Shown: positions 1 through 8,435, numbered from the stretch's first letter. The stretch is DNA of 64,000 nucleotides from Microbacterium wangchenii (GCF_004564355.1 NZ_CP038266.1:2976001-3040000); one strand, 5' to 3'. Made by a program: numbers and translations. Notes: a model not told the origin generated them from the sequence alone.

Positions 1-1
1 G

Positions 2-355
2 CTGTCGCCCCGCCTGCTGGGGGCGCTCCTGCTCGGTGTCCTGGCACTGACCGCCGTCGTGGCCCTTCAGGTGGTCGGCGTGATCCTGGTCGTCGCGCTG
101 CTGATCATCCCCGGTGCGACGGCGTATCTGCTCACCGACCGGTTCGGCCGCATGCTCGTCATCGCACCGGTGATCTCGGCGCTGTCGTCGGTGCTCGGCA
201 TCTACCTGAGCTACTGGCTGGATGCCTCGTCGGCCGGGCTCGTCGTCCTCGTGCAGGGCGCGGTCTTCACAGCGGTGTATCTCTTCAGCCCCCGCCAGGG
301 CATACTGGGGCGCCGCCGACGCGGAACGGCTCAGCCCGCCATGACGGCGGGCTGA
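2..355 (+). CDS. Metal ABC transporter permease, C-terminal part (partial)
   Basis: Only the last 117 codons are present; the reading frame is open from base 2 and the true start lies outside the window. The visible part is a run of hydrophobic segments with the signature LLIIPGATAYLLT, typical of the last third of ABC-3 family permeases (ZnuB/MntB/TroC type), which form the membrane channel of zinc or manganese importers. The protein ends in a basic cytoplasmic tail (GRRRRGTAQ). Which metal it carries cannot be read from this fragment. The CDF cation exporter at 588-1574 nearby is consistent with a metal-handling neighbourhood but is on the opposite strand. Confidence 0.8.
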   Translation: MSPRLLGALLLGVLALTAVVALQVVGVILVVALLIIPGATAYLLTDRFGRMLVIAPVISALSSVLGIYLSYWLDASSAGLVVLVQGAVFTAVYLFSPRQGILGRRRRGTAQPAMTAG

Positions 356-367
356 GCCGGGCGCGGA

Positions 368-505
368 TCACGCGTCTTCGTCGTCTGCGCCGACGTCGCT
401 GGTGATGGTGTGTTCGCGTTTGACATCTTCGACGATGTCGGTCTTCAGATCGTCCGCCGGGTTCTCGTCTCCCGGTGACAGGGGCGGCACGGGGGTGCTC
501 ATCAT
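368..505 (-). CDS. Small acidic protein, 45 aa, unknown function
   Basis: A 45-residue protein starting MMSTPVPPL, with AAGGAG seven bases ahead of the first ATG (an ATG at 502 is the alternative). It is rich in Asp and Glu and ends TSDVGADDEDA. There is no signal peptide, membrane segment or recognisable domain, so it is probably disordered. It lies downstream of the CDF transporter gene in the same direction with an 82-base gap. Two other acidic proteins of nearly the same size and composition occur at 51195-51332 and 52655-52807. The good ribosome site is the main reason to call it a gene. Confidence 0.55.
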   Translation of the reverse strand: MMSTPVPPLSPGDENPADDLKTDIVEDVKREHTITSDVGADDEDA

Positions 506-587
506 GTCGAGACTCCTTTCCAGGACCACCAGCGTAGGCACCGGCACCCGTGAGCGGCGGGAGGGTTGCGTCGGTCGCCCAGGGCGA

Positions 588-1574
588 TTACGACTCCGGG
601 TCCGTCGAGCGCGCCATGGCGTTGGCGGGAAATTCGGCCACCGGGACGACGACGACGTCGTGGAGCTTCCAGTCCAGCCGCCGGCATCCCTCCTGGGCAT
701 CGGCGAGCTTGCGCAGCGACGGCGCGCGACCCCGCACCGGCAGCACGAACGCCTCCACGTGGAAGAACTGCCCCTGGTCGCGCGTGCGTGTGCGGACCTC
801 GGCGACCCAGGGAAGCGATGACAGGTAGTCGTGCACCGCGTCGGCGTCGGGATGATGGTGCGCGTCGTCGAAGGTCGTCGCCGTGGTGTCCATGAGGTCG
901 GTGATCGCCGCGCGGGTGTTCTTCACACCGTCCCACAGGATGCTGCCGGCGATGAAGGTCGCTGCCGCCGCATCCATCCACCACAGTCCCAGGCCGATCC
1001 CACCGACCCCCACGATCGTCCCGACGGCGGTCATCCAGTCGGCCTTGTTCATGTCGGCGTCGGCGTACAGCACTTTGTTGTGCAGTTCGCGCGCGAGTTT
1101 CATCTTGACGCGGCCGAAGTAGATCGGCAGCGGGATGGTGAGGGCCATCACGGCCATCATGATCCAGCCCAGCCAGACGGTCTGCCCGAAGAGCTCGACC
1201 GATCCGATCGGCGGGCGCTCGGCCAGGATCAGGGCCGTCACCGATTCGACGATGAGAATGGCACCCATCGTGAACAGGGCGACGCCGGCGACCAGGTGGG
1301 CCACGCCCACGGAGCGGAAGAACCCATAGGGGTATCTGCGGGTCGCCGGCATCGCGATGACGCGCACCGCCACGAGGAATGCGATCGGCGGGGCGAGGGA
1401 GAGGAGATCTTCGATCCAGGCCGCGCGCATCGCCTGGGAGTTGCCCACGGTGAGCCCGACGGCGGTGATGGCGGCTGCGAGGAACGCGATCGTCGCCCAC
1501 TCGATGCGGACGGCCCGCGCGAGGGCCCTCGCCTGCCGTTCGGGCAGCGTGTCGGCCAGCGTGGGACGGCTCAC
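588..1574 (-). CDS. Cation diffusion facilitator (CDF) family transporter
   Basis: A 328-residue membrane protein of the CDF family, proton-driven exporters of divalent metals such as Zn, Co, Fe or Mn. About six hydrophobic segments fill residues 25-215. Candidate metal-site acids are in the second segment (IEDLLSL) and the fifth (ADADMNKADW). A cytoplasmic domain follows, with a histidine/aspartate cluster DDAHHHPDAD near residue 240 before the CDF C-terminal fold. The start is GTG and overlaps the stop of the upstream lipoprotein gene in a GTGA junction, so the two are translationally coupled. Metal specificity is not clear: the first site does not match the usual HxxxD or DxxxD pattern of zinc exporters. 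Confidence 0.9.
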   Translation of the reverse strand: MSRPTLADTLPERQARALARAVRIEWATIAFLAAAITAVGLTVGNSQAMRAAWIEDLLSLAPPIAFLVAVRVIAMPATRRYPYGFFRSVGVAHLVAGVALFTMGAILIVESVTALILAERPPIGSVELFGQTVWLGWIMMAVMALTIPLPIYFGRVKMKLARELHNKVLYADADMNKADWMTAVGTIVGVGGIGLGLWWMDAAAATFIAGSILWDGVKNTRAAITDLMDTTATTFDDAHHHPDADAVHDYLSSLPWVAEVRTRTRDQGQFFHVEAFVLPVRGRAPSLRKLADAQEGCRRLDWKLHDVVVVPVAEFPANAMARSTDPES

Positions 1575-2092
1575 CGGTCCGCGCCGTTCTCGCGGAGGTG
1601 GTCCTCGATGGTGACCAGGAATCGGTTCTCGCCGGAGCGGGTGAGCATCACGTGCTTCTCGGTGACACCACGGTCATTGCGGACCTCGCGGTACACCGCG
1701 GTCACGGCGGCCTGCTCGGTCCACGGGGTGTCGTCGGTGAATCCGCCGACGGCGATGTCCAGTTCGCCCTCGTGCAGGGCGTCGGCCAGCACCGCCTCGC
1801 TTCCCTCCACCCACTCCACGCGGGCGTCCAGGCCGCGAGCGAGGCTCTCCACGAGAGCGACCTCCGAGCCCGTCGGCTCCGCCGTGGAGGTGTCCGTCCA
1901 CGGCGGATTGTGCGTGACACCTGCCCGCAGCTCACCCCCGCGAACGCGGTCAGAGGTTCCCGCGGCGTCGGCGGGGATGCTCGTGCAGGCGGTCAGTAGG
2001 AGGATCCCGGCCAGTGCCATCGCCGCGGCCGGACGCACGCGGCGCGCGAGCACCGCCGACCTCCTGGTTGGGGACGGGAGACGGGGACTCAT
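1571..2092 (-). CDS. Solute-binding-like lipoprotein with only one lobe
   Basis: A 173-residue lipoprotein: basic N-terminus, hydrophobic stretch, then lipobox LLTAC with the lipidated Cys. The mature part matches the start of family 3 solute-binding proteins (GGELRAGVTHNPPWT, then LDIAVGGFTDDTPWTEQ) and then jumps to what looks like the end of such proteins (KHVMLTRSGENRFLVTIEDHL). The middle lobe, about 90 residues in normal members, is missing, so a usual clam-shell site cannot form. I chose the ATG at 2092, with AAGGAG four bases upstream. It overlaps the CDF transporter start by four bases, so it likely works with that transporter, perhaps as an outer-face metal or ligand sensor; this is inference. 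Confidence 0.75.
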   Translation of the reverse strand: MSPRLPSPTRRSAVLARRVRPAAAMALAGILLLTACTSIPADAAGTSDRVRGGELRAGVTHNPPWTDTSTAEPTGSEVALVESLARGLDARVEWVEGSEAVLADALHEGELDIAVGGFTDDTPWTEQAAVTAVYREVRNDRGVTEKHVMLTRSGENRFLVTIEDHLRENGADR

Positions 2093-2222
2093 GTCGCTCC
2101 TTTTCACGAAGGCCGGATTCCGGCGTAGCCTGACACACAACAGCGTGGGCGGGTGTGACCCTCTCGGTCTGCTCCACACACCGTCAGGTTCCGCTTCGGG
2201 GGCGGCATGAAGCGGAGGACCC

Positions 2223-2558
2223 GTGGGCAAGTTCCTGTTCGAAGGTCAGTTGAAGGCCGACTTCGATGACCGCCTGCTCGCGCATCTGCAGGTCGTCATC
2301 GGCGCCAAGCTGCGGCGCGGGGAGTCGTTCCACTTCACGTGGAAGGACGATCCGAGCATCGGCGACGGGAGGACGTCGATCTGGGTGCATCCGCACAGCG
2401 TCATCACCTACAAGTTCTACGGCGGCCGGCTGCCGGCCCTCAACCGCGCGTGGGTGGACGCGCTCATGTTCACCGCCAACTCGCCGCGTGGGCTGTACGT
2501 CGTGCCGGAACCGCCGGCGAACACAGGAGGGGAGCAAGCGACCGATGAAGCGTATTGA
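2223..2558 (+). CDS. DUF7882-type small protein
   Basis: A 111-residue soluble protein beginning MGKFLFEGQLKADFDDRLLAH, with the pattern LKxxxxxKLRRGESFxFTW, WVHPHSVITYKFYGG, LNRAWVDALMxxANS typical of a family abundant in Microbacteriaceae (DUF7882). Members are often mislabelled as DNA ligase because a related segment is attached to a ligase in some genomes; there is no ligase active site here. The function is unknown. The start is GTG with GGAGG four bases upstream. Its last 14 bases overlap the next gene, suggesting the two are made together. No signal peptide or membrane segment is present. Confidence 0.75.
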   Translation: MGKFLFEGQLKADFDDRLLAHLQVVIGAKLRRGESFHFTWKDDPSIGDGRTSIWVHPHSVITYKFYGGRLPALNRAWVDALMFTANSPRGLYVVPEPPANTGGEQATDEAY

Positions 2559-2766
2559 CATCGCGTACGGCGGCCAGGCTTACTCGGTCGGCAACATCGA
2601 CATCGCTCAGCTGCGCGAGCAGATTCTGAGCGCCACGAAGGACGGGGAGCCGATGTGGCTCGAAGTCAACGTCGGCGAGGGACAACCGCGGCCGACGTTC
2701 CTGCTGATCACCCGCGGAGTGGACATCGCGCTCACGCCCGTGCCGGGTGACGACGCGCATCCCTAG
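2545..2766 (+). CDS. Small protein of unknown function, overlapping the DUF7882 gene
   Basis: A 73-residue protein starting MKRIDIAYGGQAYSVG. The ATG lies inside the end of the preceding gene (14-base overlap, different frame), with a GGAGGGGAG ribosome site 10-17 bases upstream, so translation is probably coupled. The sequence alternates short beta-like stretches (WLEVNVGEG, FLLITRGVDIALTPV) and looks like a small compact fold. No known motif is visible. It is most likely a conserved partner of the DUF7882 protein, but I cannot name a function. Confidence 0.65.
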   Translation: MKRIDIAYGGQAYSVGNIDIAQLREQILSATKDGEPMWLEVNVGEGQPRPTFLLITRGVDIALTPVPGDDAHP

Positions 2767-2769
2767 GCC

Positions 2770-3126
2770 TCAGATGCCCTCGTAGTCCGACCACTCTCCT
2801 GCCGCCAAGTCACCCTGCTCATGCGTGACGGCGCCGGCGTCCGGCGTTCCGTAGCGGCGAAGGTTGCGGGTCTTCTCGCGCAGCTGCTCGACGAGGTCCT
2901 CGTCGACGACCTCCTCGTACGGCACATCCGCGGAGCTGCTGATCAGCTGGCTGGCCGGGCCCACCAGGATCTCCGAGCGTCCGGGCTCTCCGTCGTCGTC
3001 GACGGTCGGGACGTCCACCGTCGCGGCGGTGCCCACCTGGGCCAGCGCCTGCGCGTACTCGAGGAGGGCACGTGCGATGTCGGTCCCGGTGAGGATGGAA
3101 TCTCCGGCGTAGTGAATCCTGTCCAT
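2770..3126 (-). CDS. Conserved Microbacteriaceae protein of unknown function
   Basis: A 118-residue acidic, soluble protein starting MDRIHYAGDSILTGTDIA. The first 45 residues have the pattern ALLEYAQALAQVGTAATVDVP, which looks like a helix followed by a strand. A central GRSEILVGPASQLISS segment and a charged tail follow. The N-terminal pattern recurs in related actinobacteria in my memory of the family, but no function is known to me. It converges with the preceding gene with only three bases between stop codons. The start codon has a weak ribosome site. Confidence 0.65.
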   Translation of the reverse strand: MDRIHYAGDSILTGTDIARALLEYAQALAQVGTAATVDVPTVDDDGEPGRSEILVGPASQLISSSADVPYEEVVDEDLVEQLREKTRNLRRYGTPDAGAVTHEQGDLAAGEWSDYEGI

Positions 3127-3225
3127 GCTCCACTTCTATCCGGCAGACGGAGTTTTCCGTTGACCCTTTTGATCTGCGCCGGAATGGGCTACAGGATTCC
3201 GGCGGCCCACGCCGGCGCCGCCGGC

Positions 3226-4845
3226 CTACGTGACCCGGATGAGGGTGCGGTGCCATCCGGTCGAGCCGTCCGGGGCCACCGGCGTCCGCTCCCCGATCTG
3301 GACGTCGCCGTTGCGGTCGACGGCACGCACGACGATGTTGTGCGCACCGGGAGCGGCATCCCATTCCAGGAACCACTGCACCCACGTGTCGTCGCTGACG
3401 GGGGTGGACAGGGTTGCCTGCTGCCAGCGGCTGTCATCGATACTCACCTCGACGCGCTCGATGCCGACCGTCTGCGCCCACGCGACGCCCGCCAGAGGGA
3501 TGCGCCCGGCCGGGACGGGCTGCCCGGTGCGGGGGGTGTCCAGTCGCGAGGAGAACCTGATGGGCGCTTTCGCGCTGTAGCCGCGGGGTGTCCAGTACGC
3601 CTCATCCGCCGCGAAGGTGGTCACCTTCAGCCCGCTCAGCCATTTCGTCGCCGACACGTAGCCGTACAGCCCCGGTACGACCATGCGCACGGGGAACCCA
3701 TGCTCCAGCGGCAGCGGTTCACCGTTCATCCCCACGGCCAGGATCGCGTCGAGGTCGTCGTCCAGCAGCGAGCCCAGCGGTGTGCTGGCGGTGAAGCCGT
3801 CGACGCTGCGCGAGAGCACCATGTCGGCGCCCGGGGTCGGTGCCGCCATCCTCAGCACGTCGCGGACGGGTACGCCCAGCCACTTCGCGTTGCCCACGAG
3901 AGGCCCGCCGACCTCGTTGGACACGCACGTCAGCGTGATGGCGTACTCGTCGAGCCCCATTCCGACGAGATCGTCGAAGGTGAGTTCAACCCTCTGCTGC
4001 ACCATCCCGTCGATCACCAGCCGCCAGGCGGCCGGATCCACGGACGGCACCGTCAGCGCGGTGTCGACGCGGTAGAAGTCGGCGTTCGGCGTGAACAGGG
4101 GCGAGATCCCCGGGATATCGAGCTCGGCACCGGCGGGAATCGCCACGGAGGATTTCGCCGCGGGCAGGCGCAGGGCTTTGCGGACGGCGGCCAGCGACGA
4201 CGAGGAGGCAGTGATCAGCGCGCGTGCCCCGACACCGATGAGGAGCGCGGATGCTCCGGCGATCGCGGTGACGCCGAAGAACGCGCGCCGGTCGACGGAT
4301 CCCGGTCCGGCAGCGCCCTTCGCATGGACGGTGGGTCGCTCGGCGGGCTCCCCCTCGTGCGCGTGCGGCACGGGCTGCTCGAGCGGCCCCTCATCGCCGG
4401 GCGCGGCGGCCCAGGCGCGTAACCGGGCGATCAGCCACCACAGCACGAGGCCGCCGGTGACCGTGCCCCCCGCAGCGGGAACCGCGGCGGCGGGACCGGC
4501 CCCGGCCCGCGTGAGGGAGGCGGCCAGCGAGAGGCCACCGGCGATCACGACCACCGCGATGCCCAGCGGCGGCCGGACGAACTGCAGCACGCCGGCCACG
4601 GACGCGGCGACCAGAACGGCGACGGCGAGACCGAGCAGCAGCGCGATCTTGTCGTACTCCCCGAAGGTCGTGATCGCGAGTTCCTTCAGCGGCTGCGGAA
4701 CCGCATCGATCACGACCGACCCCAGGGCCAGCAGCGGGCTGGCCTCCGGCGATGCGACGAGCGCGACCAGCTCTGCCGCGGCGAGGAAGACCCCCGCGCC
4801 CACCACTCCCCCGAGGGCGGCCCAGCCCCAGAATCTGCGCCGCAT
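3226..4845 (-). CDS. Membrane-anchored molybdopterin oxidoreductase (sulfite oxidase/YedY family)
   Basis: A 539-residue protein. Residues 1-175 contain about four membrane segments. A second hydrophobic stretch near residues 190-215, preceded by VDRRAFFG, resembles a Tat-like or anchor signal, so the catalytic domain probably faces outward. The C-terminal 330 residues match the sulfite-oxidase-type molybdenum cofactor domain. The motif LTCVSNEVGG contains the cofactor-binding cysteine (Cys307), followed by a Mo-co dimerisation domain. The substrate is unknown; some relatives repair oxidised methionine or reduce S-oxides. I chose the ATG at 4845 with GGAAGG upstream; an upstream ATG at 4896 is possible. 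It lies 204 bases downstream of the fasciclin gene in the same direction, a neighbourhood also seen around SigK. Confidence 0.85.
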   Translation of the reverse strand: MRRRFWGWAALGGVVGAGVFLAAAELVALVASPEASPLLALGSVVIDAVPQPLKELAITTFGEYDKIALLLGLAVAVLVAASVAGVLQFVRPPLGIAVVVIAGGLSLAASLTRAGAGPAAAVPAAGGTVTGGLVLWWLIARLRAWAAAPGDEGPLEQPVPHAHEGEPAERPTVHAKGAAGPGSVDRRAFFGVTAIAGASALLIGVGARALITASSSSLAAVRKALRLPAAKSSVAIPAGAELDIPGISPLFTPNADFYRVDTALTVPSVDPAAWRLVIDGMVQQRVELTFDDLVGMGLDEYAITLTCVSNEVGGPLVGNAKWLGVPVRDVLRMAAPTPGADMVLSRSVDGFTASTPLGSLLDDDLDAILAVGMNGEPLPLEHGFPVRMVVPGLYGYVSATKWLSGLKVTTFAADEAYWTPRGYSAKAPIRFSSRLDTPRTGQPVPAGRIPLAGVAWAQTVGIERVEVSIDDSRWQQATLSTPVSDDTWVQWFLEWDAAPGAHNIVVRAVDRNGDVQIGERTPVAPDGSTGWHRTLIRVT

Positions 4846-5049
4846 CCTCGTCACCTTCCCCACAGCCGATCCCCCCGTCGCGCGCCTGCGCGGCATCCCG
4901 TCGTGTGCATTCTCCCTGCCTCCGGCCGTTTCGCACCGGGAGGAGCCCCGGCGACGCACCGCCTGCGCGGATGCGCGGTCGCCGACGCTCCCCCTCGCAC
5001 GCGTCGGCGACCGCTCTATCCCCCGGGCCCCCGCCCACCGGGAGCTTTC

Positions 5050-5709
5050 TCACATCATCGGCGGCATCAGCACCGTGTCGATGAGGTAGACGGTCGCGTT
5101 GGCGGTCTGGACGCCACCGCAGATCACGGCGGACTCGCCGTTGACCATGATCTCGTCACCGCTGCCGGTGACTTCGAGCTCGGCGCCGTTGACGGTGGCC
5201 AGAGTCCCCTCGACCTCGTCGGGGGCCAGCGCACCCGGAACGACGTGGTACGTCAGGATCGAGGTGAGCAGGTCGCTGTCGGTCTTGAGCGTCTCCAGGG
5301 TGGCCGCGTCGATCTTGGCGAACGCGTCGTCCACCGGCGCGAACACCGTGAACTCGTCCCCGTTCAGCGTGTCGACCAGATCGACGCCCGGGTTCAGCTG
5401 GCCCGACACCGCCGCCGTCAGCGTCGTCAGCAGGGGATTGTTCGAGGCGGCGGTCGCGACCGGATCCTGAGACATCCCCTCGACCGACCCGGCACCATCG
5501 GGCACCGTCTCGGCGTACTCCGCGCAGCCGGCTCCGACCAGGCCGGCGGCCGGATCCATCTCTTCCGTCTCCATGGTCTCCTCGGACGAGGGCGCAGAGG
5601 AGGACTCCTCCGACATGTCTCCACCCGATGACGGCGAGCAGGCGCTCAGGGCGATGACGGCCGCCACGGCCATCGGCATGCCGAGCAGGTACAGCTTCTT
5701 GCGGGACAT
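5050..5709 (-). CDS. Fasciclin (FAS1) domain lipoprotein, MPT70/MPT83-like
   Basis: A 219-residue lipoprotein: signal peptide with lipobox LSAC near residue 24, a Ser/Glu-rich linker, then one FAS1 domain with the hallmark segments [34 protein letters not shown] and a final [14 protein letters not shown]1 proteins of this type (MPT83 and MPT70 in Mycobacterium tuberculosis) are surface-exposed and involved in adhesion. The start has AGGAG close upstream. It is divergent from sigK; in mycobacteria, fasciclin genes are the classic targets of SigK, and a matching promoter lies upstream here. Two Cys in the domain (AGCAEY and VICGGV) could form a disulfide, as in MPT70. Confidence 0.93.
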   Translation of the reverse strand: MSRKKLYLLGMPMAVAAVIALSACSPSSGGDMSEESSSAPSSEETMETEEMDPAAGLVGAGCAEYAETVPDGAGSVEGMSQDPVATAASNNPLLTTLTAAVSGQLNPGVDLVDTLNGDEFTVFAPVDDAFAKIDAATLETLKTDSDLLTSILTYHVVPGALAPDEVEGTLATVNGAELEVTGSGDEIMVNGESAVICGGVQTANATVYLIDTVLMPPMM

Positions 5710-5786
5710 CGTCTTCTCCTGATCTGGCGACGCCGGGGCGCCGTCGTGTCGGTGCTGCTGCAGCCGCTCAAGCGGGCTACACGGAC

Positions 5787-5814
5787 TCTTCGGAACACGT
5801 CGCGGATCGGATGG
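5787..5814 (-). promoter_or_regulatory. Candidate SigK-type promoter for the fasciclin gene
   Basis: Read on the minus strand: CCATCC (5814-5809), a 15-base spacer, then CCGAAGA (5793-5787), about 75 bases ahead of the fasciclin start codon. This resembles the mycobacterial SigK consensus as I recall it (CCATCC near -35, CCGAATC near -10). The divergent sigK gene beside it makes the assignment plausible. Confidence 0.5.
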
Positions 5815-5907
5815 GACGAAGTCGGCCCGGTTCGAATCGGACGGAGTCGGCGCGGCTCGGATCACCCGGTTCCGCGCGGGGGCGGACCGTCGCGTGTGTC
5901 CTGCGGC

Positions 5908-6510
5908 ATGCTGGATGCTGTGGTGATCGACGGCGTGGAGGTGCCTGAGGACGGCGGCGATGCCGTCGACCACGTCGGCGCCCTCCTCGTGCGGATCGCC
6001 GGTGGGGATCAGGGCGCCTTCGCGCGCCTCTACGACATGCTCTCGCCCCGCGCCTTCGGCCTCATCCTGCGAGTCCTCGTCGACCGTGCGCAGAGCGAGG
6101 AGGTGCTGCAGGAGGTGTTCCTGGAGATCTGGCAATCCGCCGCCCGCTTCGCTCCGGATAAAGGTCAGGGGAGATCGTGGATTCTCACAATCACGCATCG
6201 CCGGGCGGTGGACCGCGTGCGGGCAGCGCAGGCCAGCACCGACCGCGACATGCGTGCGGGCTTCCGCGACCTGGGGGTCGCCCATGACGGGGTGGCGGAG
6301 GAAGTCGAGCTGCGAGCCGACGCGGAACGGGTCGCCAAGGCCCTGGCGACCCTCCCCGAGCCGCAGCGTGAGGCGCTCACACTGGCGTATTACGGCGGTT
6401 ACAGTCAGAGCGAGATCGCGGCGCTCGTCGGGTCTCCCCTGGGCACGGTCAAGACGAGGATGCGGGACGGCCTGTCCCGCCTTCGGGCGACGATGGGGGT
6501 GACGACGTGA
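5908..6510 (+). CDS. sigK: ECF RNA polymerase sigma factor SigK
   Basis: A 200-residue group 4 sigma factor. Region 2 ([18 protein letters not shown] through [13 protein letters not shown]) is followed by region 4 with its helix-turn-helix ([20 protein letters not shown]). The linker contains [15 protein letters not shown], typical of the SigK group. The start is uncertain: the ATG at 5908 has no strong ribosome site, GTG codons at 5920 and 5923 are possible, and the frame stays open upstream to 5746. The stop overlaps the next gene by a GTGA junction, the standard sigma/anti-sigma coupling. Predicted to drive the fasciclin gene and perhaps the molybdopterin oxidoreductase. Confidence 0.9.
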   Translation: MLDAVVIDGVEVPEDGGDAVDHVGALLVRIAGGDQGAFARLYDMLSPRAFGLILRVLVDRAQSEEVLQEVFLEIWQSAARFAPDKGQGRSWILTITHRRAVDRVRAAQASTDRDMRAGFRDLGVAHDGVAEEVELRADAERVAKALATLPEPQREALTLAYYGGYSQSEIAALVGSPLGTVKTRMRDGLSRLRATMGVTT

Positions 6511-7268
6511 ACGAGCAGGACTTCGCCGAGCTCGCCGCCGGCGCCGCGCTCCACGCCCTGTCGCACGACGACCGGGTCGCCTTCGACACCGCCCGCCGGC
6601 AGCATCCGGAATGGGAGCATCACGTGACGGCGAACGTCGCCACCGCCGCCGTGCTCGCCGACGGCGTCGCCGACGTCGCCCCACCCGCCGGCATCCGCAG
6701 CGCGCTGCTGGCCCGGATCGCCGTCACCCCGCAGGATCCCGCCCCCGCGGCGCCGGAGGCCGAGCCGGACGTCCCCGGCGCGCCGGGCGCGCCGGCGCGG
6801 CGACCCCGTGCGTGGCGCGCGCGCTCCTGGTTCGCCCTGGCCGCGTCCCTCGCGCTGCTGGTGGGCATCGGCTGGGGTGCGGCGTTCGTGAACCAGCAGC
6901 TCAACCGCCCCGCGCCGGTGGCGGCCCTCGAGGAGATCCGGCAGGCCCCGGATGCCCGAACGGAGTCGGCCGCGGTCGCCGGCGGAGGCGAGGCGACGGC
7001 GTACTGGTCGCCGACGGTCGGCAAGGCCGTCCTGGTCCTGGAGGATTTCCCGCCCCTCGGCGAGGACGAGAGCTACCAGATGTGGCTCATCCGCGACGGC
7101 GCCGCCGTCTCCGCCGGCCTCGTGCCCGCCGATGACGGCAGCGGGCCCGCGCTCCTGGCCGACACGCCCGAGCCGGGGGACGTGCTGGCGGTCACGCGGG
7201 AGCCCGAGGGCGGTTCGCCCACCGGCCAGCCCACGTCCGATCCGCTCGTCGCGATCGAGACGCCCTGA
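6507..7268 (+). CDS. rskA: Anti-sigma-K factor RskA
   Basis: A 253-residue single-pass membrane protein. The N-terminal cytoplasmic domain (about residues 1-105) starts [18 protein letters not shown], the usual RskA opening, and lacks the HxxxCxxC zinc motif of ZAS anti-sigma factors. One membrane helix lies near residues 109-130 ([20 protein letters not shown]). The outer domain contains [10 protein letters not shown] and the RskA C-terminal pattern [12 protein letters not shown]. It holds SigK inactive until regulated proteolysis releases it. The GTG start overlaps the sigK stop by four bases. It is the last gene in its transcript; a palindromic repeat follows. Confidence 0.9.
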   Translation: MNEQDFAELAAGAALHALSHDDRVAFDTARRQHPEWEHHVTANVATAAVLADGVADVAPPAGIRSALLARIAVTPQDPAPAAPEAEPDVPGAPGAPARRPRAWRARSWFALAASLALLVGIGWGAAFVNQQLNRPAPVAALEEIRQAPDARTESAAVAGGGEATAYWSPTVGKAVLVLEDFPPLGEDESYQMWLIRDGAAVSAGLVPADDGSGPALLADTPEPGDVLAVTREPEGGSPTGQPTSDPLVAIETP

Positions 7269-7316
7269 CGCCCTCGGTTCAGCCCGCCGCGGCGCCGACC
7301 CCGCCCCCTCTACCGT

Positions 7317-7388
7317 GCAGAATTCAGGAGACACGCCGCGCCGGGGTGCTCCGGCGGCGGCGATACGCCCGGATCTCCTGAATTCTGC
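7317..7388. repeat. REP-like inverted repeat between convergent genes
   Basis: Perfect 15-base arms, GCAGAATTCAGGAGA (7317-7331) and its reverse complement (7374-7388), flank a 42-base GC-rich centre that itself has a near-palindrome (CCGCGCCGG facing CCGGCGGCGG). It has no T-run, so it is not a plain terminator. It sits between the ends of rskA and the NmrA gene, a typical place for a repeated extragenic palindrome. Confidence 0.6.
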
Positions 7389-7422
7389 GCACTCGGTCCA
7401 GCCCGATCCCGACCCCACCCGG

Positions 7423-8280
7423 TCAGGCGAGCATGGCGTCGAGGGTCGACGCCAGCTCCGTGGAGACGTGGACCGCGCGATCGCCGCGGGGCGCGAGCAG
7501 TCCGCGGTCGTCGGCGCGGTACAGCTCTGCCAGGCTCTCGGCGATGTGCGGACGGAAGCCCGCCTCGATCAACGCGGCCGGCCACGCCTCCTCCGGGACG
7601 GTGGCGACGTGGAGCTCGCGACCCAGCGCCGCGCCGAGGAGGTCGGCCACCGTCCGCTCGGAGTACTCCGGACCCAGCACGTCCACCACCTCGCTGCTGA
7701 CCGGCGGGTTCTGGAGGACGTCGGCGACGACCGCGCCGATGTCACGCGTGGCCGCCATCGGGCGGGCGGTATCGGCGGAGGAGGCGAAGACCGGGTAGAT
7801 GCCGGCCTCCCGGGCCACATCGATCACGTCGCCGACCTTCTCCTGGAAGTGCCCCGAACGCAGGGCGGTCACGGTGGCCCCCGTCTCCGCGAGCGCGCGC
7901 TCCATCCGATGCAGCCCGCGGATGGGGCCCGTGCCCTCGGGAAGATCCGCGCCGCCGGAGGAGAGCATCACCACGTGCGGCACGCGCTGGTCGGCGACGG
8001 CCCCTGCGACCGAGGCGATCAGCTCGTCGGCGTGTGCGTCGAGGTCATCCGCGCTCAGGTCGAAGGGGAGCAGGACGAACAGACCGAAGCATCCCCGCAG
8101 TGCCGTTCCCAGCGCGGCTCGGTCCGCGAGCGTCGCCACGGCGGCTTCGGCTCCACGCGCGGCCCATCGTTCGGCGTCCGCCTGTCGCCGCACCACGACG
8201 CGGACGTCGGCGTGCGCGTCCATCAGTTCCTGTGCGGCGGCCGACCCGACGCGTCCGGTTGCTCCTGCGATGACGTACAT
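7423..8280 (-). CDS. NmrA-like NAD(P)-binding protein
   Basis: A 285-residue atypical short-chain dehydrogenase of the NmrA/SDR-a5 type. The N-terminal nucleotide-binding motif is GATGRVGSAAAQEL (GxxGxxG). The segment HVVMLSSGGAD and the partner pattern LHRMERALAETGATVTALRSG are typical of NmrA redox sensors and NAD(P)H:quinone oxidoreductase-like proteins. The catalytic YxxxK of true dehydrogenases is absent, so it more likely senses or binds NADP(H) than acts as a classical dehydrogenase. It is divergent from an AraC-type regulator (8436), which probably controls it. It could be linked to quinone or electrophile stress. Confidence 0.85.
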   Translation of the reverse strand: MYVIAGATGRVGSAAAQELMDAHADVRVVVRRQADAERWAARGAEAAVATLADRAALGTALRGCFGLFVLLPFDLSADDLDAHADELIASVAGAVADQRVPHVVMLSSGGADLPEGTGPIRGLHRMERALAETGATVTALRSGHFQEKVGDVIDVAREAGIYPVFASSADTARPMAATRDIGAVVADVLQNPPVSSEVVDVLGPEYSERTVADLLGAALGRELHVATVPEEAWPAALIEAGFRPHIAESLAELYRADDRGLLAPRGDRAVHVSTELASTLDAMLA

Positions 8281-8435
8281 GGTGGATCCTTTCCGTAGGG
8301 GTGAACGCGTCCGAAGCTACGGGGGTGCGCCAGGATGCTCCATGCCAGAAGCGCCGTGATTCTTGCTCGATCGTCCAGCAACCGTGGACCGCCGGGAGTA
8401 ATCTCTTCCGCAATGACCTCGATCGGAGGAGCCCC

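Noticed and set aside
831..2210. Open frame on the plus strand across the CDF and lipoprotein genes
   Set aside because: Antisense shadow; motifs on the minus strand (membrane segments, lipobox, ribosome sites) are much stronger.
2093..2222. Operator between the lipoprotein and DUF7882 genes
   Set aside because: TGACAC and GTGTGAC stretches are present but arms do not match well enough to call a palindrome.
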